Assembly (NCBI GenBank): GCA_015844335.1
Contig: JADLZL010006556.1
Location: 186,001 to 250,000, forward strand
DNA from: Chrysopogon serrulatus
Taxonomy: Eukaryota; Streptophyta; Magnoliopsida; Poales; Poaceae
Reading direction: 5' to 3'
DNA length: 64,000 bases
The notes beneath the pieces were generated by a model, which saw only the letters and a program-made list of their open reading frames with translations, had not been told where the DNA came from and made no database searches. This document shows positions 1 through 9,646 of this stretch, one piece after another. The number at the start of each line of letters is the position of its first letter. Position 1 is the stretch's first letter. A program made the translations under genes and the position numbers.

Positions 1-334
1 ATCATCACGCGATCACCTCACCATCAGCAGCAGCCCTCGGCACTTGCCGTTCGTGCCGCCCTCACCTGCTTGCCACTCGTCCCTGCGCCATCACCCTCGC
101 CGTCCTCGATGCGGCACCGCGTGGGGCGGACGCGCCCCGCTCGCTCGGTGTATTGGGCGCCAATGCCGCCGAGGGGACGTGGTCGTGGACCTCGACGCGT
201 CTTCACCGCATCCAGCCTATGCGATAGCCAGGGCACGATCGGCCGCCAGCAGCTGCCCAGACGCGCCAGCGCACGGCCGGCCGCCAGCAGCAGGGCACTG
301 GCTCGTTCCCGCACGCCACCCCGCTCTCGTCCCT
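1..334. other. GC-rich segment upstream of the TBCE fragment, unassigned
   Basis: Very GC-rich sequence, open in several frames on both strands as expected from base composition alone. One plus-strand frame near 174-200 reads G-D-V-V-V-D-L-D, which faintly resembles the core of a CAP-Gly domain. It lies upstream of where the TBCE start should be, so it is either chance or a rearranged piece of the same exon. I see no start codon context or promoter I would defend. Confidence 0.3.
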
Positions 335-1117
335 AGGCAAGCGCCGCCGTCGCGCGCCTTCCGCCTGGGCCAGTGTGCACGCCGCCGGCGACCCCGCCGC
401 GTAGCCACCGTGCGCTACCCGTCACGACGGCTCGCTCGCTGGCTGCCGATACTTTTTCACCACGGGAGACGCCCCCACCGCACTCAGCGGAGGGATCTTG
501 CTCTCGGACGTGCTCCGTCTGCGCTACTGCGTTCATGACTTCACCAAGGAGGAACAAGGTTAGTGCCGTGCGTGCTTACCAACGCCTCCCTGAATTTGTT
601 GCCTCCGCATTTCCTTCGATCTAGCAATTCTCACTTCCTTTCAGCAAAGGAATAGAAATATATGCGCAGATATCTGATTTTCCTTTGTAATGGCTGATTA
701 CATGCTTTTGCCACACTGTGTTCAGATGAGATGTATGTCTTCTCAACAAACTAGAAGCGTGTGTCGGTTGAATTTGTTGGCACAGACAAAGTTCAGGATA
801 AGCTCAACAACTTCAATGAGTTGACAAGTGCATCCGTTTCCTACATGGGAGTGATGACCTCAATCGGAGTGCAGGGTGAACTAAAGAGTTAGGTTCCAAG
901 TAAATACTGTCTTATGAATTACCATCATCCTGTTGATTTAACTGCTTGTTTTATTGCAAATAAGCCATAATGTGTGTAGCAATTGGAGCAGATGGTTCTG
1001 CTACCATTTGTTTCTTCAGGGACTTAGCCTAGGTTTCCATTTGTTCTGACACCTGTTTTGCATGTTCCAGATCTCAGACTTTTTGACTTAACTGGAAATC
1101 TATTCTCACAGTGGCAG
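335..1117 (+). pseudogene. TBCE: Tubulin-folding cofactor E (TBCE) gene fragment, three 5' exons, decayed
   Basis: TBCE is a cytosolic chaperone that binds alpha-tubulin and helps assemble tubulin dimers; it has an N-terminal CAP-Gly domain, leucine-rich repeats and a C-terminal ubiquitin-like domain. Three exons can be read. Exon 1 (about 335-558) holds FRLGQ, ATVRY, RHDGSLAG and FTKEEQ, the edges of a CAP-Gly domain whose middle (the G-D-W-V-G-V-D-W part) is deleted, with small frame-breaking indels. Exon 2 (726-899) begins DEMYVFS and continues through VSVEFVG and NELTSASVSYMGV. Exon 3 (1071-1117) reads LRLFDLTGNLFSQWQ, the start of the leucine-rich region. Splice sites are GT-AG and join codons correctly. 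Damage: the expected ATG reads AGG at 335-337, and in-frame TAG stops lie at 752-754 and 890-892. Later exons are absent. Because introns remain, this is a DNA-level copy, not a retrocopy. Family assignment rests on remembered plant TBCE features. Confidence 0.8.
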
Positions 1118-2470
1118 GTAAGAATTCGAACATAATGATTCTTGTGAAGCCCTTGACGCAGGTTGCTATCGTGAAGAATGTGTGGCTTTGAGGTGTACTA
1201 GGTACTTGATCTCAGATGGATCTTCAGGTTAAGATCTGTTGCTGCCCTTCCAGTGTTTGTGCGACGTGAGAGATATGCACTCCTGTAGTGGATATGCAGC
1301 TTGTTATAGGCAACATTAGCAAACTCTTTCATTCTGTGTTCTTGATTTAGTCGTGCCAGGCACTACTGCATATCCAATTATAGCCCACTGAAATACATCT
1401 GATTGGTGAGATACAATCTAAAATTTTAGATATGTATGCGCGATAATAAACTAATAAATTAGATAGCTTCCAATCACCCCTTGTTTTGAATAATTTTGAG
1501 ATGGCTACAAAGACAATGATGAAAATGAAAGTTGACTGAATGTTTGATCACTGATGAAAAATTATCATCCTTTGTTTCCTTGCCTGTTCTTTTTATTTTT
1601 AATTTTTTATTAATCACCATTGCCCCTTCATCTCTCGTGTCATCGTGATTTTTCTGGATTAGTTGCAGGTCGCAAGCACTGTAAAAAAAAAAATACTGAA
1701 GACCCCTACATAACTTTTGCAGAAAGCAGTAGGAGATGAAGAATTTCTTGCCTTCATTTACCAGCAATCGACAGTGAGTGCCTCATCTATATGATTGTGA
1801 AAAATTTGAGCTCATCAGTTACCTATCCGGCAACAGCTACGTACAAGTGAAATCTTGTTCATCCTACGTATTAGCTTGTTCCTTTCATTTGTTAATTTTG
1901 TATCAGAAGAAATTTGTGTTGTCATCCTATTTGTATGGGTAGCATAGGGAAGTGAATGAACAGGTTAGTTTAACTGGAGGAATGTTGAGGAAGTAGAAGC
2001 TGTAGCATGCTTGGAGGGATTCGGTAGAAGCAGAAATAGAAGCTGCAGCATGCTACTATCTAACAACTCATGAGTTTTCTTTCATTTTTTTCTTTTGTTG
2101 ACACGTGCAAGCACAACCTGATCGCTCCCTGGTGACATTGTTACTCTTTGATCAGCCTACTAACATCCATAGTTTGGAGCGGAGCGAGATAAAGTTGTGC
2201 AGTAAAATAATTGCACGTGTGGAATTATGGATGTTGGTCTGATCAGCCAACTAAAGTTTACTGTGAACTATATTTTTACTTTTTAAGCTTTCCATGTCAC
2301 AGGAGTGCAGTTTCTTTTTTCTAATAAATCATAGGCTGTATGCTGCTCAATGGCATGAGTGTAAGTTTTCCTAACTGCTGTCGACACAGTAAGAGCTTTA
2401 CTATTGCCAACATTTGAAATCCACTTACAAATAATATAGGCAACTTTGTGAAGTCTTCTAATGTTTCTCT
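1118..2470. other. AT-rich stretch with one exon-like island
   Basis: Nothing in this stretch matches the remaining TBCE exons. A 51-bp segment at 1723-1773 has a good acceptor (TTTTGCAG) and donor (GTGAGT) and is open for 17 codons (KAVGDEEFLAFIYQQST). It looks like a real internal exon, but I do not recognise the protein. A short imperfect inverted repeat at about 2150-2265 has arms around TGATCAG and ACATCCATA and may be a MITE remnant. The rest shows no coding signal. Confidence 0.35.
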
Positions 2471-2473
2471 ACT

Positions 2474-5400
2474 CACTACGTAGAAAATGATTTGTAGGAA
2501 TACTTGCCTTTTATTTGTAAGGGCGGTTTATGTTTCAACCGCCCTTATAGTGGTGTGTTGGGCCCCAGCTAGTCACCCACCCTTACAAATGCATTTATAA
2601 GAGGGGTTGGTGATTGAACCGCCCTTACAAATGTATTTGTAAGAGCGGTTCAATCACCAACCGCCCTTACAAATGTGTCCATTTGTAAGGGCGGTTCAAT
2701 CACCAACCACCCTTACAGTGCCTATTTGTAAGGGCGGTTGGTGATTGAACCGCCCTTACAAAGATCTCTAGGGTCAAAATTTGAAAATTTAAAATTTAAA
2801 CCATTCAAAATTTGTCAAATGAAATGTTGACCATTACAACAAATGTAGACCTTGATGAATTTAGTAAATTTGGTATTCATAACTTTTCTATTTGAGACAT
2901 TTTAGGGCTTCAAAAGTTAGAGTCTAAGTGTCATTTTTTTAAAATTGAAATTTTGACTTGGTCAAACATGGTCAAATGAGCCACTATATGACCTTAAATG
3001 AAAAATTTTGAATACAAGATTATATAACTCATCAAGATCTACATTTTATACATAGGTCATTTCTGCATTTGAGAAAGTGTTAGTAACACTAGTCACAAGA
3101 TTTAAAAATCCAAGATGTGACTTGGTCAAACTTGGTCAAATGAGGCACTAAATGACCTCAATTGAAAAACTTTTGAATACCATATTTATAGAACTCATCA
3201 AGATCTATATTTTATATATAGGTTATTTTTATATTTGAGAAAGTGTTAGTAAACACGAGTCATAAAATCTTGAATCTCACAGACTTTATGAAACTATATG
3301 TGAGACTTGTGGATTTAAAACTACACTTTGCTAACACTTTATCAAATGCAAAAATGGCCTATGTATCAAATGATCTTGATGAGTGGACCAATCTTGGTAT
3401 TCATAACTTTTCAAGTTGAGACCATCTAGGGTTTCAAAAAGCGGTCTTTAGTTGTCAAAATTTGAAAATTCAAAATTTGAACCATTCAAAATTTATCAAT
3501 TGAAATGTTGACCATTACAACAAATGTTGACCTTGATGAGTTTAGCAAATTTGGTATTCATAACCTTTCTATTTAAGACCATTTAGGGTTTCAAAAAAAG
3601 CGATCTAAGTGTCATTTTTTTAAAATCCAAGATTTGACTTGGTCAAACATGGTCAAATGAGCCACTAAATGACCTCAAATGAAACAATTTTGAATACTAA
3701 GATTGTACAACTCATTAAGATCTACATTTGATACATAGATCATTTCTGTATTTAAGAAAATATTAGTAAACACTAGTCACAAATTTTAAAAATCCAATAT
3801 GTGACTTGGTCAAACTTGGTCAAATGACAAACTAAATGACCTCAAATGAAAAACTTTTGAATACCAAGTTTGTAGAACTCATCAAGATGTACATTTTATA
3901 TATAGGTTATTTTTGTATTTGAGAAAGTGTTAGTAAACATTAGTCACAAAATCTTGAATCTCATACGAGACTTTATGAAACTATTTGTGAGACTCGTGGA
4001 TTTAGAACTACACTTTGCTAACACTTTATCAAATGCAAAAATGGCCTATGTAGCAAATGTTGATCTTGATGAGTGGACCAATCTTGGTATTCATGACTTT
4101 TCGAGTTGAGACCATCTAGGATTTCAAAAACTGGTGCAGTAGTCTGTCAAAATTTAAAAATTCAAAATTTATCAAATGAAATGTTGACCATTACAACAAA
4201 TGTAGAACTTGATGAGTTCAGCAAACTTGGTATTCATGAATATTCTATTTGAGACCATTTAGGGTTTCAAAAAAAAAGCAGTCTAAGTGTCATTTTTTAA
4301 AATCCAAGATTTGACTTGGTCAAACATGGTCAAATGAGGCACTAAATGACCTCAAATGAAAAAAATTTTGAATACCAAGGTTGTACAACTCATCAAGATC
4401 TACATTTGATACATAAGTCATTTCTGCATTTAAGAAAGTGTTAGTAAACACTAGTCAAAGGTATAAAAATCCAATATGTGACTTGGTCAAATGAGGCACT
4501 AAATGACCTCAAGTGAAAAACTTTTGAATACCATATTTGTAGAACTCATCAAGATCTACATTTTATATATAGGTTATTTTTGTATTTAAGAAAGTGTTAG
4601 TAAACACTGGTCATAAAATCTTGAATCTCACACAGACTTTATGAAATTATATATGAGACTTGTGGATTTAGAACTACACTTTGCTAACACTCTATTAAAT
4701 GCAAAAAATGGCCTATGTATAAAATGTTGATCTTGATGAGTGGACCAATCTTGGTATTCATGACTTTTCTATTTGAGACCATTTAGGGGTTTCAAACAAA
4801 AAGCAGTCTAAGTGAGTAATTATAGTTTTATTTTTCTCTCTTCCATGGTACTCAAGCTTTGTATGAAGCAAAGTAGACCTAGCTTTCAAGATATTAGTGT
4901 AAATTCATTAGAGAAATGAGCTTAGACCCTTTATTAGTGCCTCTTGCTTGATTTTAATGGAGATTACATCCTAGTTTTATGTATGTTTCATGTAGACCTA
5001 GTTCTAGATCTAGGATTTGTTTTTTTCTATTTCATAATTTTTCTTTCATGAAATTAAAATAGTGTAAATTCCAATAAACATAACAAATTTATGGTCATAC
5101 ATTTCTCTCTATTCCATAACCAAGAGTTGTTAGGGAAAACATTGGTTTGCTAGGCATAATTCATCATTCTATGATCTGTAAGGGCGGCTGGTGATTCAGC
5201 CACTCTTACAAATGGATTTGTAAGGGCGGCTGGTAATACAACCGCCCTTACTAATGTATTTATAAGGGCGGTTGGTGATTCATGCGCCCTTATAAATAGT
5301 ATTTGTAAGGGCGGTTGGTGATTGAACCGTCCTTCAAGGGTGGTTGGTGATTGAACCGCCCTTACAAATGCATTTGTAAGGGCGGTTCAATCACCAACCG

Positions 5401-5548
5401 CCCTTTGTAAATGCTATTTATTTAAGGGCGGTGGTGGAACCGCCCTTACAAATCAATGATTTGTAAGAGCGTTTGGGTAAGGGCGGGTAGCCCAACCGCC
5501 CTTACAGAGGGTCTTAACCCGCCCTTACAAATCCATAGCGTAGTAGTG
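2474..5548. mobile_element. Non-autonomous CACTA (En/Spm) DNA transposon
   Basis: The element starts CACTACGTAG and ends CGTAGTAGTG, the inverted CACTA termini typical of the superfamily, and is flanked by the 3-bp target duplication ACT (2471-2473 and 5549-5551). Both ends carry many copies, in both orientations, of a subterminal motif built on TTTGTAAGGGCGGTT (2510-2770 and 5170-5540), the arrangement expected for binding sites of the CACTA TNPA protein. The 3,075-bp body is AT-rich with internal repeats and no transposase domain, so movement would need proteins from a related element. Orientation cannot be set without a gene. Confidence 0.9.
2770..4800. repeat. Three degenerate ~680-bp tandem repeats inside the CACTA element
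   Basis: A block containing GAAATGTTGACCATTACAAC recurs near 2820, 3500 and 4170, giving a period of about 670-680 bp. Each unit also carries GACTTGGTCAAAC and a block reading GAGTGGACCAATCTTGGTAT or a variant. Units differ by many substitutions and small indels, so the array is old. The ORF at 3927-4109 is part of this repeat and has no gene-like character. Confidence 0.8.
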
Positions 5549-6537
5549 ACTTTTTCTGGATCAACAAGCTAGCTTGTCAAGTAGGCAGTAGTGTTGGGTA
5601 AAAAAGATTTGGTTGATTCAAGGAGATTTCTTCGCACTTCAGTAGTCAACACCAAACTACTATATTCACTGGAGCAACTTCATATATTCCAACTTGGGCT
5701 CGTTCTATGATCTGCTTGTTGATTGGTTGGTTCGGCCAGTGCCATCTTAAGTAGCTATCCCAGCTATGAACCAAAGTGCCGTTTTAGACTGCACTCATCT
5801 GGTTCAAGAGAGCAGTTGCATGCAATCGATGGTGGTGCTCAGACTTGTAAGCAAGCAATCATCCTGGCTTGCTTTGGGTGAGTGATGCACTTTTGTTCAT
5901 GTCTTCGCTTGTAGTTATATATACACATCCTAAACTTGCATAAATTCATCTTCAGAAGATATTGCCTCTGTCGATCCATTGCCCATTGATATCAATCGCG
6001 TCATTCGGATGTTGGTTTAGGTAGTTGCTAATGTTTCAGTTGAACTTGGCAGTTCAGATGACACTAATATGCTTCCAGAGTGTATTTTGGTAATTGTTTA
6101 CCATTATTTAACTTAAAAAAGGCCACCAGTCAGAGGGAGTCTCTCACTACTAGAAAGCCTGAAGAGTAGACACTGGTTTCATGCGATTGTAGCGTTCCCT
6201 CTGTTTTCTTTGAAACAAACCAACCTAGAACTTTGCTCTTTAGATTAAATGATACTTTAATGCGGTTATTTAATTTTATATTATTGCTATCTTATTATGT
6301 GGTCCGTGTATTTTTAATACAAAAGTTTTTTGTCCCAGAAGCAACGCACGGGCACGCTGCATAGTAAAAATAAATTTGTTAGTTATATGGTAAGAACAAC
6401 TCATACTTATATTCCTAAATCTTAACTTATGAGGTGGTTGTTTATTTCTTTTTCTCTCATATATCTCTTTCCTTTATATAGACAAAAATCATTTATAACA
6501 TTACATAAGACAAGATATAGGACTGCTAACGTGTACT
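5549..6537 (+). other. Unidentified exon-like remnants between two CACTA elements
   Basis: Two patches look like decayed coding sequence. At about 5740-5880 an open stretch includes SYPSYEPKCRF and IDGGAQTCKQAII. At 5956-6087, after an acceptor-like CAG, the frame reads DIASVDPLPIDINRVIRML, then one TAG, then VVANVSVELGSSDDTNMLP. I do not recognise the source protein and cannot say whether it relates to the 17-codon exon at 1723. A lone CACTACTAGAAA at 6145-6156 is discussed among rejected items. The remainder is AT-rich and featureless. Confidence 0.35.
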
Positions 6538-6604
6538 TACTACCGGAAATGGACTCTTTGCTGATTGCACAGATCTTCATCGAGTGTATTATTTTGGGCA
6601 CACA

Positions 6605-6860
6605 GCAAACGGCAGATTTGCCGAATGTCACACTTAGTACAACTCGGAGCACGGCATATATAAGGTTCGCCGAGTGTCATACACTCGGCAAAACCGGACA
6701 CACGGCATATACAAGGTTTGCCGAGTGTCTGCCGTCCGACACTCGACAAACATTCAACGGCAGGTGACGGCGTCAGCAGTTTGCCGAGTGTTACCAGAAA
6801 GCACTCAGCGAACCTGTACTTTTGCCGAATGTTTCACTTGGCAAACCATTTGTTTTTAGG
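6605..6860. repeat. Left subterminal TTTGCCGAGTG motif cluster
   Basis: At least five paired, oppositely oriented copies of TTTGCCGAGTGT and its complement occur here, several forming short palindromes, for example around 6663-6695 and 6714-6757. In CACTA elements such arrays are bound by the TNPA-type protein to bring the ends together. Copies at the edges of the cluster are more degenerate. Confidence 0.8.
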
Positions 6861-7069
6861 ATTCAAGTTTCTAAATTATTTTCTCTGTCTTTATAGAGTA
6901 TTGGGGAGACCATGTTCCATTTTGGAGATTTTCACGAACTTTTTGCTATATATACTTGCTTTATTTTGTTTAATTGATTTCTTTCGCATCAGTTAAATTT
7001 GAACTTTAGCTATATCCGAAAATAAAATGTAATGATTTCAAAAATGATATTGATGTAATTAAGTCCAAT

Positions 7070-7545
7070 GTGAGGCCGTATCTAGAGATACACACGAAAT
7101 TTCGAACATCTTTCTCACGGAACAAGACCGCAGACGTGCAGATGAATCGTTTAAAAAATTATAAAACGCAAGAAAACTCCAAAAATCATGAAACTTGTCA
7201 AAATGTCATCATATGTTGTGCGGAATCCATGATAAAAATTTGAGAAGATTTCAAGCACGTTGTTGCTCTATCGCTTACAAACCCTACAGAGGCTTCACAT
7301 GAAATCATGAAACATCACTGGAGATTCTTGGGTTTCTAAGCATCGTACGTGACAACTTGCTCGTAATCTTATTAATTTTTTATCATAGCCTCCACATATG
7401 ATATCATGACATCTCGACAAGTTTCATGATTTTCGGAGTTCGTTTGCATTTTATATATTTTTAAAACTATTAATCCTCCGGTTTGGTGTCATGTTTGGAG
7501 AAGAAGATGTCAAAATTTTCGTGTATGTTTCTGGATACGGCATCA
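7070..7545. repeat. Long inverted repeat (hairpin), about 220-bp arms
   Basis: The sequence from about 7070 (GGCCGTATCTAGAGATACA) to about 7300 is repeated in inverted orientation up to about 7545 (ending GTTTCTGGATACGGC), around a short centre near 7300-7325. The arms differ by scattered substitutions and small indels. A transcript through this region would fold into a long imperfect duplex. There is no coding signal. Confidence 0.8.
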
Positions 7546-7763
7546 ATTAACACTTAATAATATGAATATTATTTTTTCATTCATGAAATTTTATTATTTG
7601 ATGCACTTGTAGTTCAAAGTTGCATTTTTCAAAAAAAATCAATGAAATGAATTAAAGTAAAGAAATATAGAAAGATTTATTAGAATTGTGCCAAATTAGA
7701 AAATGTTAGTGCACGTATTGTAGGAAGTCTGAAGAAAAAAATGAAACCAAAAATAAAAAAAAT

Positions 7764-7990
7764 AATAAAAGTTTGTCGAGTGTCAACACATGACACGCGG
7801 ACACAGTGCACATTTTGCCGAGTGTCCAGGTGTGGACACTCAGCAAATAGGATTTCCAGCAGCCGGTTTCTATTTTTAAAAAAAACTGTTTTATTTAAAA
7901 AATAAGTTTGCTGAGTGCTAGATCAATTGGCACTCGGCGAATCGGCTTCGCTTGCCGAGTGCAGCCTAATCCGCACTCGGCAAACCCCCG
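7764..7990. repeat. Second cluster of TTTGCCGAGTG motifs inside the left end
   Basis: Motif copies recur around 7770, 7812-7850, 7907-7945 and 7950-7985, again as inverted pairs. The cluster lies just upstream of the GC-rich block, which suggests it borders the promoter region of the CACTA transcription unit. That placement is inference. Confidence 0.7.
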
Positions 7991-8039
7991 TAATGGTGAC
8001 TTCAACCAAACCAACCAGCTCGATTCACTCACTCACATA

Positions 8040-8760
8040 CACACACTGCCACCGCCTTGGCGCTGCCAACCACCGCCACCCACCGCCGCGTAGGCCTGGC
8101 TGCCCGCTGCTCGCTGCGCCACCGCCGCCGCCAACCTCCCGCACAGTGCCGGACGCCACCGCTGCCGAGCCGCTGGCCACCGCCGCGAAGGCTAACCGCC
8201 ATCGCCCCCGTGCGGTGCGCCGCCACCGGAAGGACTGCCCCCGCCCCCTTGCTCCGGCCGGCGGCTTCCACCATGGGCGGCGATCGCCTCCGGCCGGCCA
8301 GGGCCGCCGCCCGGGCCACCATCCTCGCCCCCCGGGCCGGCGCAGAACCGCGGCCGGCCACCCCCCTCCCGCTGGCCGGCCTCCTCCCGCCGTTCCACCT
8401 CGGCCTAGCCGCCGCCCCTCGGGCCGGGCCGCTGCACTCGTAGGGGGCGCCTCCGCCGCCCCCTCGCCCGACCGGTGCAGCATCGCGGCCGGGCCACCGC
8501 CCCGCCATCCCACCTTGCCCCTATCGCCCCCGCCGTGTCCCTGGCTGTAGCCGCCTTGCCTCCACGGCTGGGCTGCCGCTCCTAGCTGGCACCATGCAGG
8601 GGAGGAGGTGAGGATGGGAGGAGGAGTAGGGAGGAGGAGAGGAGGGGACAAGGAAGATGAAGGGGAGAAGGAGAAAGAGGAGGAAACGCAGCCACCGCCG
8701 TCTCTCTCCATCAACGCCGCCCCACGGTCGTCCTTGGCGTGGTAAGAATGCTCTTTTTCA
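8040..8760. other. GC-rich block in the CACTA 5' region (leader or captured fragment)
   Basis: A block of CCGCC-rich sequence, open for long stretches on both strands (8025-8714 on minus, 7915-8550 on plus). Neither translation has recognisable domains; both are low-complexity Pro/Arg/Gly/Ala. It is followed by a possible donor (TGGCGTGGTAAGAATG near 8735). It may be a 5' exon or leader of the transposase transcript, or a captured host fragment. I could not decide which. Confidence 0.4.
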
Positions 8761-8771
8761 TGATTTTAGTT

Positions 8772-8885
8772 TAATTGGTGGTAGTACTAGAAGTAGTAGT
8801 ATTAGTCATAGTGCTAGTGTAGTAGTAGTTGTTGTTGTTGTGATATTTCTTAAAGGTGGTGTCGTCGTCATCGTAGTAGTAGAAC
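8772..8885. repeat. Imperfect GTA/GTT microsatellite
   Basis: Runs of GTAGTA and GTTGTT triplets with interruptions (for example 8815-8840 and 8868-8885). Simple-sequence repeat in the presumed intron of the CACTA transcript. Confidence 0.7.
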
Positions 8886-9279
8886 TGGTATGGTTATATA
8901 TATAAATATGTATACGTGGTTGTCGGTCCTTGGCGTGCCGATGTGTCTTCCATTGCTATGTGGTTGTCGGCCATCGCGTCATTGTTTCTTACCGGTTTTT
9001 GAAACCTCCCCATGCAGGGAAGGTGCTGCTGAAATTTTGTATTGATTGTCTTTTTTTGCAGAGAAGAGCCCATCAGAGGCGAGTCAGTGATCCTCGGCGA
9101 CCCCGATCGTCTACCTCGACAGTGCGGGTCTGCCTGCACCGCGTCGCCTCGCCACTGCAGCGACCCGCCATGGCCCCGCTAGCCTAAGTGCACTGCCACC
9201 TAAGGTATAAACACTCTTTCTGTAGCATAGTCGTGTATTGCATAAACCAGTTAGGTGTCTCCCGTTCGAAAGAGGTAGG

Positions 9280-9318
9280 GTTAGAGATATGCTATGCAGC
9301 TCATCGCATATCTCTAAC
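9280..9318. repeat. Small perfect-arm hairpin
   Basis: GTTAGAGATATGC is followed after a 13-nt spacer by its complement GCATATCTCTAAC. It lies about 40 bp upstream of a much larger hairpin. Confidence 0.75.
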
Positions 9319-9358
9319 ACTATCTGTTTTGGATTGTCCATGTTTTTTGGAGAGCTCA

Positions 9359-9550
9359 CTTGTGCATAGATGGGGTTAGTTTCTATGTTCTGCTCTAATC
9401 AGAGATAGAGTTTTGGCAGCACCTCCCTGTTGTTCTCTGGATACACACTCCCTGTCGTGACGTGTGTATTTGGAGAACAGCGGGGAGGTGCTGCTGAAAT
9501 TCTATTTCCGATCAGAGAGAACATGGAAACTAACCCCATCTACACACAAG
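9359..9550. repeat. 192-bp hairpin with ~92-bp arms, miRNA-precursor-like
   Basis: The left arm (9359-9450) contains GATGGGGTTAGTTTCTATGT and GGCAGCACCTCCCTGTTGTT. The right arm (9459-9550) carries the complement of these with roughly one mismatch per 8-10 bases, around an 8-nt loop. A third partial copy of the arm core, GGTGCTGCTGAAATTTTG, lies near 9020. The hairpin sits about 100 bp upstream of the transposase start, so it would be in the leader or an intron of the CACTA transcript. The shape fits a foldback small-RNA precursor, but expression is unknown. Confidence 0.75.
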
Positions 9551-9646
9551 CGGGTAGGATTAGGACCTATCCTCACCTATTAGATGGTAGGAACCACCTT
9601 GCATATACTGTTTGGTTACATTAGTCACTGATACATATGCTAGAGG

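Noticed and set aside
2510..2770. CRISPR-like regularly spaced repeats
   Set aside because: The repeats occur in both orientations with uneven spacing and sit at both ends of an element with CACTA termini and ACT duplications. They are transposon subterminal motifs.
6145..6156. CACTACTAGAAA as the left end of the large CACTA element
   Set aside because: The TNPA-type motif cluster begins only at about 6605, the sequence after 6156 has none of these motifs, and TACTACCGGAAA at 6538 fits better. It may be an unrelated remnant.
8025..8714. 229-codon minus-strand ORF
   Set aside because: Low-complexity Gly/Arg/Pro sequence in a block that is equally open on plus; it inherits its length from GC content.
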